Source of the DNA: Streptomyces fructofermentans
GTDB taxonomy: Bacteria; Actinomycetota; Actinomycetes; Streptomycetales; Streptomycetaceae
Assembly (NCBI RefSeq): GCF_014651055.1
Contig: NZ_BMWD01000004.1
Location: forward strand, 310,810-374,809
Direction of reading: 5' to 3'
Length of the DNA stretch: 64,000 nt
Numbering within the stretch: the first letter of the stretch is position 1; every line of letters begins with the position of its first letter. The position numbers were made by a program, and so were the translations under genes. Of this stretch, positions 41,080-49,863 are shown piece by piece. Below the pieces are notes generated by a model, which ran no database searches, was not told the DNA's origin, and saw nothing but the letters and a program-made list of their open reading frames with translations.

Positions 41080-41963
41080 CGGGCGCTCCCCTTGGCGAAG
41101 TACCGCTCGACGTAGTGCTGGAGGACCGAGAGCACGGTGGTCAGGAGGATGTACCAGGCGGTCGCCACCATGAGCAGCGGTACGACCCGGCCGTTGCGGC
41201 CGTAGATGACCTGGACCTGGTAGAAGAGTTCGCCGATGGCCATCACGGAGACGATCGAGGTCCCCTTGAAGAGGGAGATCACCTCGTTGGCGGCGTTCGG
41301 CAGGATGGACCGCATCGCCTGGGGGAGCACGATCCGCCGGATCTGCCGCAGCCTGGGGATGCCGAGCGCGGCGGCCGCCTCCAACTGGCCGCCGTCGACG
41401 GCCAGTACGCCGCCGCGCACGATCTCCGCCGCGTACGCCGCCTGGTGCAGCGCGAGCCCGAGCACGGCCGCGCTCATCGCTCCGACCAGCCCCATCGTGT
41501 CGAAGGAGAGGAAGCCGGGTCCGAAGGGGATGCCGAACCGCAGCTCCTCGTACAGATAGGCCAGGTTGAACCAGAACAGGAGCTGGACGATGAGCGGGAT
41601 GGACCGGAAGGCCCAGATGTAGCCGAAGGCGACCGTCGTGAGGAACCGGCTCTTCGACAGCCGCATGAAGGCGAGGACGATGCCGAGCGCGAAACCGAGC
41701 GCCGTTCCGTAGACGGTGAGCTGGAGTGTCGTCCAGACCGCTTCGAGGATGACGTCAGCGGTGAAGAACTCGGCGAACACCCCCCACTCCCAGCCCGGGT
41801 TGGTGGCGAGTCCGTGGATGAACTGCGCGAGCACGACGGCGGTGGCCGTGATGGCGACCCAGCGCCAGGGATGGCGGACGGGCACCACCTTCAGCGCCGC
41901 GTAGTCGTCGCCCGGCGGTGCGGGTTCCTTCGTTCCGACAGGTGGGTCACTCGTCAAGGACAT
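41076..41963 (-). CDS. Polar amino acid ABC transporter permease
   Basis: A 295-residue HisM/GlnP-type permease. An N-terminal cytoplasmic tail (about 1-30) precedes membrane helices and the conserved cytoplasmic loop [20 protein letters not shown], which docks to the ATPase. [18 protein letters not shown] is the typical family opening. One permease gene implies a homodimeric channel. Confidence 0.93.
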   Translation of the reverse strand: MSLTSDPPVGTKEPAPPGDDYAALKVVPVRHPWRWVAITATAVVLAQFIHGLATNPGWEWGVFAEFFTADVILEAVWTTLQLTVYGTALGFALGIVLAFMRLSKSRFLTTVAFGYIWAFRSIPLIVQLLFWFNLAYLYEELRFGIPFGPGFLSFDTMGLVGAMSAAVLGLALHQAAYAAEIVRGGVLAVDGGQLEAAAALGIPRLRQIRRIVLPQAMRSILPNAANEVISLFKGTSIVSVMAIGELFYQVQVIYGRNGRVVPLLMVATAWYILLTTVLSVLQHYVERYFAKGSAR

Positions 41964-42125
41964 GGGTTCCTCGGGGTGTTCGGCAGGAGGACGGGAGGGG
42001 CGGACCCGACGGGAGCGGATGTCACGCGGTGGGCGTGAGCCGTTCGACGGGAGGGGGCGGGGGACCGCCCGGCGGGGACGCGTGCCGCCCTGTGTCCGGC
42101 GGGACCGTGCCGGTGGGCGGGGTGT

Positions 42126-43904
42126 TCAGGCGGCGGCGCGACAGGACAGCGCGCGCAGGAAGGAGAGGGCGGCCCGCGCGCCGGCGTCGTTCTGCCTGAA
42201 GGCCGGTCCGCCGGTCCGCGGCCGGGTGAACGCCCCGGAGCCGCGGGCGTCGGTGTGCGGACCGAACGCGAACCGGCGCGGGTGCGGGCTGCCGGAGCGG
42301 TCGAGGACACGCCCGTCCGCGGGGTCGACGGCGAGCAGCCCCTCGGGCGTGACGGCGGCGCCCTCCTCGTACAGCTCGCCCAGCAGCCGGTCCCGGCTCC
42401 GTTCGACCGTGGGGTGCGGCAGCCGCGCCTCGACGAGCGCCCGCGCCTCGACGTGCTGCCCCGGTACGGTCGCGCTCGCCGCCCGGAAGACGCCGTCCGC
42501 GGCCGTGACGGTCAGGTCAGCGCCCAGGAACGTGAGGACTCCGGCCCTGGACAGGGCCAGCATCTGCTGCAGCCGCGGCGCGGGCGGCCCGGAGGCCAGG
42601 AAGCTGAAGAAGCCGTGCCACCAGGGGCCGACGTCACCGAGGCGCACCAACTGGCCGTAGACGGAGAGCAGTCCGAGGAAGACGGCCAGGTCGGGACTGT
42701 GCGAGGGGTCGTGCCGTCGCGCCACGTCCTGCTCGACGCGGGAGCGCAGGTCGTCCTGGAACGCGTCGTACGAGGCGTGCCGCACGGTGTCCAGCGGGCG
42801 GTCGAGCGCGGCCGGGTCGAACCGGTCGGCGGGGTCGGGCACCGCCGCGGCGGCCAGGGCGCGCAGCTCGTCGCCCGTGCCCGCGGCGTAGCTCCGCTCG
42901 AAGTCGGCCCACTCCGTGCGGGTGCGCTCCGGATGCGCGGCGAACAGCCGGTGGTAGTGGGCGAAGCCCAACTCCTTCTCGACCAGTGGCCACACGTCCC
43001 GCCGGAAGTCGAGGCGGCCGGGTCGTGCGAGGAGGCCGTCCACCTCGACGGGCCCGAAGAACCGGGGCAGCGGGGGCCGTTCGCCCGTCCAGTCGTAGCC
43101 GATCTTCGAGTGGTACGGGACACCGCGCCGGGAGCCGACGTGGAGTAGGGGCTCACGTCCGGACGGCAGGTAGGTCAACTCGCCGTCCGGGGACCTCTCG
43201 TAGCGGCCGCCGCGGCCCTCGGTGAGAAGCACCGTCAGGTCGACGAAGGCGAGTCCGAAGCCGCGTACGATCACGGGTTCCCCGGCGGCGAGGGCGGACA
43301 GGTCGCTGTCGGCCGTGAAGTCCGGCGGCAGGTGCACGAGTCCGTGGGTCCGGGCGTACTCGGCCAACTCGCGCTGTTCGTCGTTGTGTTCGGCATCGAG
43401 GTGGCCGAGTGTGAGGACGACGAGGTCGGCGAGGAGAGGGCGCGGGAGACCGTCGAGCCACACCTGCTGGCGTCCCTCGCGCGGGCCGCCGACCCGCACC
43501 GCGCGTCGGGCGTGGTGGCGGACACGGATCTCCGGCGGGAGCGCGGCGAGGGTGTCCTCGTGGACCCAGCGCAGGTAGGCGCCCTGGGTGCGCCGGTCCG
43601 CGAACACCCGCCCGTCGAGGCCCGCCCACTCGTGCAGGGTGGGGCCCGGCCGGACGGGTCCGGCCATGTCGACGGACTCGTCGGTGAACATGGTGACGTC
43701 CTGGGCCTGCGAGTTCATCCACAGCAGGGGTGACTGCTCCTCGCGCCAGATCCGTCCGCCGCCCGGCGGGAAGGGGTCGACGAGGTGCACGTCGAGTCCC
43801 TGACCGTCGTACAGCTCGGGCGCGTTGGCGGCGATGCGCTCCAGGAATCCGACCCCGCGCGGGCCGGCGCCCACGATCACCAGCGACGGACGCCCGGTGC
43901 TCAT
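42126..43904 (-). CDS. FAD/NAD(P)-binding protein (NAD_binding_9 type)
   Basis: A 592-residue flavoprotein. The Rossmann fingerprint LVIVGAGPRGVGFLERIA opens it (about 8-25), then VHLVDPFPPGGGRIW, the second nucleotide region VVLTLGHLDAEHN, and EPVIVRGFGLAFVDLTVLL. The size and pattern match the FAD-NAD(P)-binding family found beside siderophore and sulfur genes. It may reduce or oxygenate an intermediate of the operon. The start ATG 43904 begins directly before the fingerprint; the frame remains open upstream without family similarity. First gene of the operon. Confidence 0.8.
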   Translation of the reverse strand: MSTGRPSLVIVGAGPRGVGFLERIAANAPELYDGQGLDVHLVDPFPPGGGRIWREEQSPLLWMNSQAQDVTMFTDESVDMAGPVRPGPTLHEWAGLDGRVFADRRTQGAYLRWVHEDTLAALPPEIRVRHHARRAVRVGGPREGRQQVWLDGLPRPLLADLVVLTLGHLDAEHNDEQRELAEYARTHGLVHLPPDFTADSDLSALAAGEPVIVRGFGLAFVDLTVLLTEGRGGRYERSPDGELTYLPSGREPLLHVGSRRGVPYHSKIGYDWTGERPPLPRFFGPVEVDGLLARPGRLDFRRDVWPLVEKELGFAHYHRLFAAHPERTRTEWADFERSYAAGTGDELRALAAAAVPDPADRFDPAALDRPLDTVRHASYDAFQDDLRSRVEQDVARRHDPSHSPDLAVFLGLLSVYGQLVRLGDVGPWWHGFFSFLASGPPAPRLQQMLALSRAGVLTFLGADLTVTAADGVFRAASATVPGQHVEARALVEARLPHPTVERSRDRLLGELYEEGAAVTPEGLLAVDPADGRVLDRSGSPHPRRFAFGPHTDARGSGAFTRPRTGGPAFRQNDAGARAALSFLRALSCRAAA

Positions 43905-44161
43905 CGCGTCCACCGGCCGGGCCGCGCCGCCCCTCGCGCGGGCCGGGAACGGAACCCGACCGCGCAAGTGGCTTGCCAGTGATGGGAGTTGATGCCCGGA
44001 GGCGTCCTGGGATGCGGCCGCGGTACGGCGGGCCGGGAAGGGGTGTCGGAGGGCATGCGAAGGCTCCGTGATGCGTCGGTCGGGCACGGCACGACTGGGT
44101 GCCTTCACACGGAGCGCGGCGAAGCGCGTACGGCCGAGCCCCTCAGCAGGGCCGTCCCTGG

Positions 44162-44192
44162 AGGGTACGGGTGCGTTTCCCCTCGCTGTCAA
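44162..44192 (-). promoter_or_regulatory. Putative promoter of the monooxygenase/ABC operon
   Basis: On the minus strand TTGACA (44192-44187) and TACCCT (44167-44162) are separated by 19 nt. This gives a roughly 250-nt leader before the FAD protein start. It lies back to back with the promoter of the leader peptide. Confidence 0.45.
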
Positions 44193-44263
44193 GCATGTCC
44201 ACACTGTGGGCGGTGCGTCTCAACTCGGTTGACGTGAAACCGGATGCCTGTTCCACTGAGCGC

Positions 44264-44335
44264 ATGCATCCGCAGCAGTGGCTGGTCAAGCGCTCCCACA
44301 TCGACCTCGGTCGAGTGTGGTCCTCCTCCTGTTGA
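44264..44335 (+). CDS. Cysteine-type leader peptide (23 aa)
   Basis: A 23-residue ORF, MHPQQWLVKRSHIDLGRVWS ending SSC before the stop. It fits the actinobacterial leader peptides (R-x-H-V/I-D-L-x-R ... S-x-x-C) that sit upstream of sulfur-assimilation genes and sense cysteine by ribosome stalling at the terminal Cys codon. A -35-like TTGACG (44229-44234) and a weak -10 TCCACT (44252-44257) would place the transcription start on the A of the ATG, so it is probably leaderless. Oddly, no plus-strand gene follows for 1.8 kb: the sulfur-type operon runs the opposite way. Confidence 0.7.
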   Translation: MHPQQWLVKRSHIDLGRVWSSSC

Positions 44336-44633
44336 GCTGACCCCCTGCGCGCCCGCTCGGACGGGTGTGCTCTCCGCGTTCTCCACGCAGGCGCCTTCAC
44401 ACGCACACCCCTCCCCTCGCGCACCCCGCTCCGCCGTTCCACGCCGTTCCATGCCGTGCAGTTCCATGCCGTGCCGTTCCGCTTGCCGCAGCTCCCGGCC
44501 TTCCGCCCGGCTGCTCCCGCAGGTCTCCGCGCCCGCGGACCCTGTGCCTCGCCGCGCCCGCGCACAAGCCCGGTCGGCGGGCGGGCAACCCACTGACCGT
44601 CCGTCAAGGTGCCGGGACCACGGCCCGGTCCAC

Positions 44634-44658
44634 CGCCACGGCCCCGGCGGCCGTGGCG
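44634..44658. terminator. Terminator between leader peptide and DUF5685 gene
   Basis: CGCCACGGCC (44634-44643) and GGCCGTGGCG (44649-44658), 10-bp stem with a 5-nt loop. It lies 54 bp beyond the DUF5685 stop and could end both converging transcripts. Confidence 0.6.
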
Positions 44659-44711
44659 TCCGGGCGTCCCGGCGGACTCCCCGGACGGCGGGCCCGGGGC
44701 GCCGGCGTGCC

Positions 44712-45905
44712 TCAGCAGCTGCAGTCGCACCCGCAGCCGTCGCAGCAGTTGCCGCAGCAGTCGCACCCGTCGCAGCAATCGCAGCAGTCACTGCAGTCGT
44801 CGCACCGCTGGCAGAGGCCCTCCTTGCGCTCCCCCGTCCACGGGTCGTCGTACTCGCAGCACATCTGGCACGTGCAGGCCAGCCCCATCCACACCGCGCA
44901 GCCCGCCAGGAGTCCTCGGCGGTCGCGGCGCGGGGGCTCGGGCGGCGGCGGGGCGCCCGGCCCGGACGGCGCGTACGGGTTGCCCGGCGGCGGCCCGTAC
45001 AGCTCGCCGCCGTGCGGGACGCCCGCGTGCGAGCCGCCGTGCGAGCAGGCGCTGGTGCCGAAGGCCCGGTCCACCGAGTTGCGCAGCTCGTGCGCGAGCA
45101 GCACATGGGCCAGTTTCGCGTCCGTGAAGTCGACCTCGCGCAGCGCGAGCCGTATCCCGTGCAGGGCGTCGTCGGCGAGGCGGCGGGCCTCCGGCAGGGG
45201 CGTGCCGGTGGCGGTGAGCGGATTCCACGCGCCGGCCGCCGCGTCGGCCTCCCGGTCCTCCACGGCGTCCAGGAGGTGGGCGAGCCGTCCGAAGAGCCGG
45301 CCCGCCTCCGCGAGCGGCTCCGCGTTGCCGGGCCGTCCGGCCAGGACCGCGGTGTGCGCGAAGGCCGCTGCGGTCGCGGTCTCGGTCGGCTCGGTGACCG
45401 TCAGCAGCGGGGTGCCGGGACCCGCGAGCGCCTCGATGCCCGTCTGCCGCTCGACGGCGTCCACGAGGACGGCGGTGTCGAAGCCGACGGCGGAACCGGT
45501 GCGGGCGCCGGCGCGGCCCCAGTTCGCCGCCACCCGGCGCGCCGCGAGCGCCACCGGTCGCCGGGCCAACAGCCCGTCCCCGTCGGCCACGTGGTCGCGG
45601 ACCTTGGCCGAGGCCAGCACCAGTGAGACGGCGGCGGCGAGCCGCGCCCCCTCACCCTGAGCGACGGACGCGCCGCGCATGCCGCGCAGCGGACACGGCC
45701 CGGCGGTGCGCCGCCAGGCGCCGGCGCGATCGGCCTGAGCCTCCGTCAGAACCGATATCAGCAGGCCGTCGTAGTTCGTGACGACCCGCGCGAACTGCCC
45801 GTGGTCCCCGCGCAGTGCGAGGCAGAGCCCGCACAGATGCGCCATCCACTGGGTCTTGAGGCTCTCCCCCAACCGGTGCCGGCAGGGCCTGACGATTCCG
45901 AACAT
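44712..45905 (-). CDS. DUF5685 family protein with Cys-rich tail
   Basis: A 397-residue soluble protein. The N-terminus has MFGIVRPCRHRLGESLKTQW and HLCGLCLALRGDHG; the cysteines and the HGQFARVVTNYDGLL stretch define DUF5685. A helical middle is followed by a Pro/Gly linker (about 300-335) and a C-terminal tail in which about 23 of the last 55 residues are Cys, in pairs such as CQMCC, CDCCDGCDCC and CDCSC. The tail looks like a metallothionein- or iron-sulfur-type metal-binding segment. The function is unknown. Divergent from the SepF-like gene. Confidence 0.82.
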   Translation of the reverse strand: MFGIVRPCRHRLGESLKTQWMAHLCGLCLALRGDHGQFARVVTNYDGLLISVLTEAQADRAGAWRRTAGPCPLRGMRGASVAQGEGARLAAAVSLVLASAKVRDHVADGDGLLARRPVALAARRVAANWGRAGARTGSAVGFDTAVLVDAVERQTGIEALAGPGTPLLTVTEPTETATAAAFAHTAVLAGRPGNAEPLAEAGRLFGRLAHLLDAVEDREADAAAGAWNPLTATGTPLPEARRLADDALHGIRLALREVDFTDAKLAHVLLAHELRNSVDRAFGTSACSHGGSHAGVPHGGELYGPPPGNPYAPSGPGAPPPPEPPRRDRRGLLAGCAVWMGLACTCQMCCEYDDPWTGERKEGLCQRCDDCSDCCDCCDGCDCCGNCCDGCGCDCSC

Positions 45906-46194
45906 GTGGATCCCCCGTGGTGTCTGTGACGTTGAGCTGCGGCATCGTATCGACCGCTTCGTTCACCCGTACGCTCCAGCCGTCACCCGTACGCCGCGAA
46001 GAATCATATTTCACTCTCAGTCAGCAGCGGTGTACGTCAGGACCCTTGGGGTACGCGGGCTCTCGACGAATTCCCTGTGCACCAGTACCGTCACGAATCC
46101 CCCGCGCGGCGTCTATCCCCTTGGCGCGACATCCGCATCATGGACGACCATGGGGAGGCGGAAGCACGAAAGACCGCTGTGAGAGGAGGCGTCC

Positions 46195-46632
46195 ATGGGA
46201 TCGGTGCGCAAGGCGAGTGCCTGGCTTGGCCTCGTCGACGACAACGATGACGAGCGTTACTACGACGACGACTACACCGAGGGCTCCACGCCGGGAGACG
46301 CCTGGGTCACGGACCCGCGCGTGAAGGTGGCGTCCGACGCCGCCGAGGAGAAGGGCCGCCGGATCGGCACGGTCACCCCGGACAGCTTCCGGGACGCCCG
46401 TGGCATCGGAGAGCTCTTCCGTGACGGTGTCCCCGTCATCATGAACCTCACGGCCATGGAGGCGGCCGACGCCAAGCGCGTCGTCGACTTCGCGGCCGGC
46501 CTGATCTTCGGCCTGCGCGGCTCGATCGAGCGTGTGTCGAACCGGGTTTTCCTGCTGACCCCCGCCGACACCGAGATCGTCAGCGGGGAGCCCGTCGGCC
46601 GTCGCGCGGACGGCTTCTTCAACCAGAGCTGA
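46195..46632 (+). CDS. SepF-like cell-division protein
   Basis: A 145-residue SepF-family protein. The N-terminus [16 protein letters not shown] is the membrane-targeting amphipathic helix, the acidic linker YYDDDYTEG follows, and the core ([24 protein letters not shown]-like [20 protein letters not shown]) binds FtsZ. Streptomyces encode SepF plus SepF-like paralogues that restrain septation. The DUF5685 and acyl-CoA dehydrogenase neighbours suggest this is the paralogue called SflB in S. coelicolor, an inference from memory of gene order. GAGGAGG precedes the ATG. Confidence 0.85.
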   Translation: MGSVRKASAWLGLVDDNDDERYYDDDYTEGSTPGDAWVTDPRVKVASDAAEEKGRRIGTVTPDSFRDARGIGELFRDGVPVIMNLTAMEAADAKRVVDFAAGLIFGLRGSIERVSNRVFLLTPADTEIVSGEPVGRRADGFFNQS

Positions 46633-46669
46633 GGCAGGGCCGCTCACCGGACCCGCCTCTCGGCGCCGC

Positions 46670-47860
46670 CTAGCGGAAGGCGTCGAGACCGGTGAGCGCC
46701 TTGCCCAGGACCAACTGGTGCATCTCGACGGTGCCTTCGTAGGTCAGCACGGACTCCAGGTTCGTGGCGTGCCGCATCACGGGGTACTCCAGCGAGATCC
46801 CGTTGGCGCCGAGGATCGTCCGAGCGGTACGGCAGATGTCGATCGCCTCCCGCACGTTGTTGAGCTTGCCGAAGCTGACCTGCTCGGGGCGCAGCCGTCC
46901 CGCGTCCATCCGGCGCCCCAGGTGGTGGGCGAGCAGAATCCCCTTGTGCAGCTCGACCGCCATGTCGGCGAGCTTGGCCTGGGTGAGCTGGAAGCCGCCG
47001 ATGGGCCGCCCGAACTGCTCGCGGGTCCTGGCGTACTCGACGGCGGACTCGAAACTGGCCCGTGCGGCGCCCATCGCGCCCCACACGATCCCGTACCGGG
47101 CGTGGGACAGGCAGCTCAGCGGCCCCTTCAGTCCGGTGACCCCGGGCAGCACGGCGTCGCCGGGCAGCCGTACCCCGTCCAGGACCAGTTCACTGGTGAC
47201 GGAGGCGCGCAGGGACCACTTGTGCTTGATCTCGGGTGCGGAGAAGCCGGGGGTGTCCGTCGGCACGACGAACCCGCGGATCCCGTCGTCGGTCCGCGCC
47301 CAGACGACGGCGACGCCGGCGACCGAACCGTTCGTGATCCACATCTTGCGTCCGGTGAGGACCCAGTCGCCGCCGTCGCGCTTGGCGTGCGTGCGCATGG
47401 CCCCGGGATCGGAGCCGTGGTCCGGTTCCGTCAGCCCGAAGCAGCCGATGACCTCGCCGGAGGCCATCCGCGGCAGCCACTCCAGCTTCTGCTCCTCGCT
47501 GCCGAAGCGGTGGATCGCGTACATGGCGAGCGAGCCCTGCACCGACACGAGCGACCGGATGCCCGAGTCCGCGGCCTCCAGTTCCAGGCAGGCGAGCCCG
47601 TACTGCACGGCGGACGCCCCGGCGCAGCCGTACCCGGTGAGGGACATGCCGAGCGCTCCGATGCCGCCCAGCTCCCGGGCCAGCTCGCGGATGCCGGGGA
47701 GTTCGCCCTTCTCGTACCAGTCGGCGACGTACGGCAGGACGCGGTCACCGGCCCACGCCCGCACGGTGCCCCTGATCGCCAGGTCCTCGGGGCTCAGCAG
47801 GTCGTCGACGCCGAGCGGATCGGCGGGGTCGAAGGGCGGCAGCTTCGAGGGAGCGGACAT
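46670..47860 (-). CDS. Acyl-CoA dehydrogenase (glutaryl-CoA dehydrogenase-like)
   Basis: A 396-residue flavoenzyme. FAD-site segments CFGLTEPDHGSDPGAM and WVLTGRKMWITNGSVA, the domain YARTREQFGRPIGGFQ, and the C-terminal LTYEGTVEMHQLVLGKALTG with the catalytic Glu. The TEPDxGSDPxxM pattern and overall fit are those of glutaryl-CoA dehydrogenases, which oxidise and decarboxylate glutaryl-CoA from lysine or tryptophan breakdown; substrate assignment is tentative. It converges with the SepF-like gene. Confidence 0.9.
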   Translation of the reverse strand: MSAPSKLPPFDPADPLGVDDLLSPEDLAIRGTVRAWAGDRVLPYVADWYEKGELPGIRELARELGGIGALGMSLTGYGCAGASAVQYGLACLELEAADSGIRSLVSVQGSLAMYAIHRFGSEEQKLEWLPRMASGEVIGCFGLTEPDHGSDPGAMRTHAKRDGGDWVLTGRKMWITNGSVAGVAVVWARTDDGIRGFVVPTDTPGFSAPEIKHKWSLRASVTSELVLDGVRLPGDAVLPGVTGLKGPLSCLSHARYGIVWGAMGAARASFESAVEYARTREQFGRPIGGFQLTQAKLADMAVELHKGILLAHHLGRRMDAGRLRPEQVSFGKLNNVREAIDICRTARTILGANGISLEYPVMRHATNLESVLTYEGTVEMHQLVLGKALTGLDAFR

Positions 47861-47989
47861 GGAGGGCCTCCGGCGCACGGAAACTAGCACTGATCACTAC
47901 GGCTGACGGCCGACGTTACGACGCCGTGCCCGGCACGTCCAGGGCACTTCCGCCGACGCGCGGGTGCGGGCGCCCCGGCGGGGGGCCGC

Positions 47990-49603
47990 TCAGCGCAGGG
48001 ACTCGGCCCGCGCGGGGGCCGGGGCCTCCCTCGGCGCGGGCACCTCGACTCCGGCCGCGACCGTCCCGCAGTCCATCACCCGGGGCAGCCGCAGGGCCAT
48101 CACGGCTCCGAGGAGCAGCAGTCCGGCGCTGACCAGCAGGGTCACGTGCAGTCCGTGCACGAACGCGTTCCGTGCCGCGTGCCGCAGCGCCTCCCCCGAG
48201 GGTCCGCCCAGCCGGGCCGCGACCTCGTAGGCCTCGCCGAGGGAGTGCCCCGCGGCGGCCGAGTCACGGGCCGGCACTCCGGGGACGGCCGCCAGCGAGG
48301 GGGCGTACGCCGCGTTCATGACGCTGCCGAGGAGGGCGATGCCGATGCCGGCACCGAGCTGGTACGACGTCTCGCCGATCGCGGCCGCCCCGCCGGCCTG
48401 CGCCTGGGGGGCCTCGCTGAGCATCGACTCGTACGCCCCGAAGAGCGTCACCTCCAGGCCGAAGCCGAGCAGGACGAAGCCGGTGAGCAGCAGCGGCGGG
48501 TTGTCGTGGCTGCCCATCGCCGTCAGGGTGACGACCGCGGCGGCGGTGAGGCAGAAGCCGGAGCAGACCATGGTCCGCGGCCCGAAGCGCTGGAGCATCC
48601 TGGCGCCGACGAGGCCCGCGGCCATCGCCGCGATGGTGAGCGGCAGCAGTCTCAGCCCGGTCTCCAGCGGGGAGAGCTTCAGCACGAGCTGGAGGTACTG
48701 GGCGGCGATCAGTTCCAGCCCGACGAGCGCGAGCATCGCGAGCACGATGCACCCCACGGACGTGCTGAAGGCGGGCCGGGCGAACATCCGCAGGTCCACC
48801 AGCGGGTGGCGGCGGCGCCGCTGGCGCCGTACGAACCCGGTCAGGAGTCCGGCGCCCAGGAGGAGCGGCACCAGCGTGAGGAGGCTCAGCGGGTCCTCGC
48901 CACCGCCCAGGCGCTTCACGCCCAGGACCACGCCGAAGAGCCCGGCCGCCGCCATCAGGGCGCCGACGACGTCCCACGGACCGTCGCGTTCGCCCTTCGA
49001 CTCGGGCAGCAGCAGCCGTCCGACGGGCAGGCTGACCAGCATCAGCGGGATGTTGATGAGGAAGACGGAACCCCACCAGAAGTGCTCCAGGAGGAATCCG
49101 CCGAGGAGCGGCCCGACGGCAGCGCCCACCGCGGCCACGGCACTCCAGATGCCGATGGCGAGGGCCCGCTCGCGCCGGTCGGGGAAGACCTGCCGCAGGA
49201 TGGACAGGGTCGCGGGCATGATCATCGCGCCGCCGACGCCCAGCAGGGCGCGGGCCGCGATCAGCACCTGCGCGGTGTCCGCGAGGGCCGCGATCGCGGA
49301 GGCGACGCCGAACAGCGCGTAGCCGAGCAGCAGGATGCGTCTGCGTCCCACGCGGTCGCCGAGCGTGCCGAAGAGGATCAGCAGCGAGGCGCAGACGAGC
49401 GGGTAGATGTCGACGATCCAGAGCAGCTCTATCGCGCCGGGCGTGAGGTCCTCGGTGACGGCGGGCACCGCGACGTGCAGCACGGTGGCGTCGACGGCGA
49501 CCAGCAGCAGGCTGACGCAGAGGACGACGAGGACGACCCACCGGTTGGCACCGGCCCCGGCCTCCCGACGGCGACGCGCGGCGGCCGTGGTCGTCCCGGA
49601 CAT
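47990..49603 (-). CDS. MFS drug exporter, DHA2 (EmrB/QacA) family
   Basis: A 537-residue transporter with about 14 membrane helices. Motifs: VAVDATVLHVAVPAVTEDL in helix 1, motif A GTLGDRVGRRRILLLGYALF, motif C-like AAVGAAVGPLLGGFLLEHFW, and NIPLMLVSLPVGRLLLPES. It would export cationic or hydrophobic toxicants by proton antiport. The C-terminus is Pro/Ala-rich. No regulator gene is adjacent. GGGAGG lies 7 nt before the ATG. Confidence 0.92.
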   Translation of the reverse strand: MSGTTTAAARRRREAGAGANRWVVLVVLCVSLLLVAVDATVLHVAVPAVTEDLTPGAIELLWIVDIYPLVCASLLILFGTLGDRVGRRRILLLGYALFGVASAIAALADTAQVLIAARALLGVGGAMIMPATLSILRQVFPDRRERALAIGIWSAVAAVGAAVGPLLGGFLLEHFWWGSVFLINIPLMLVSLPVGRLLLPESKGERDGPWDVVGALMAAAGLFGVVLGVKRLGGGEDPLSLLTLVPLLLGAGLLTGFVRRQRRRRHPLVDLRMFARPAFSTSVGCIVLAMLALVGLELIAAQYLQLVLKLSPLETGLRLLPLTIAAMAAGLVGARMLQRFGPRTMVCSGFCLTAAAVVTLTAMGSHDNPPLLLTGFVLLGFGLEVTLFGAYESMLSEAPQAQAGGAAAIGETSYQLGAGIGIALLGSVMNAAYAPSLAAVPGVPARDSAAAGHSLGEAYEVAARLGGPSGEALRHAARNAFVHGLHVTLLVSAGLLLLGAVMALRLPRVMDCGTVAAGVEVPAPREAPAPARAESLR

Positions 49604-49863
49604 GTACGTACCTCCCAGATTTTCCCTCGCGTTCGGCGATCCGCTGGGTGGGGACTCCCTGCGGCTGCGGCCGGGGAGGAGCGGCGTCCCGGGCCCACGC
49701 AACAAAGGCGAGTGAGTGGTCAGCGTACGCGAGTTCCCGCCGATGTCGGGTGGCGGACCTCTCACGTTCCACGGGACGCCGTGTGGCGTGCGCCACGCGT
49801 GGGAGGGCCGCGGGCCCGCCCCGGCACGGGGCCCCGCCGAGGGCGCCCCCGATAATCGGACCC

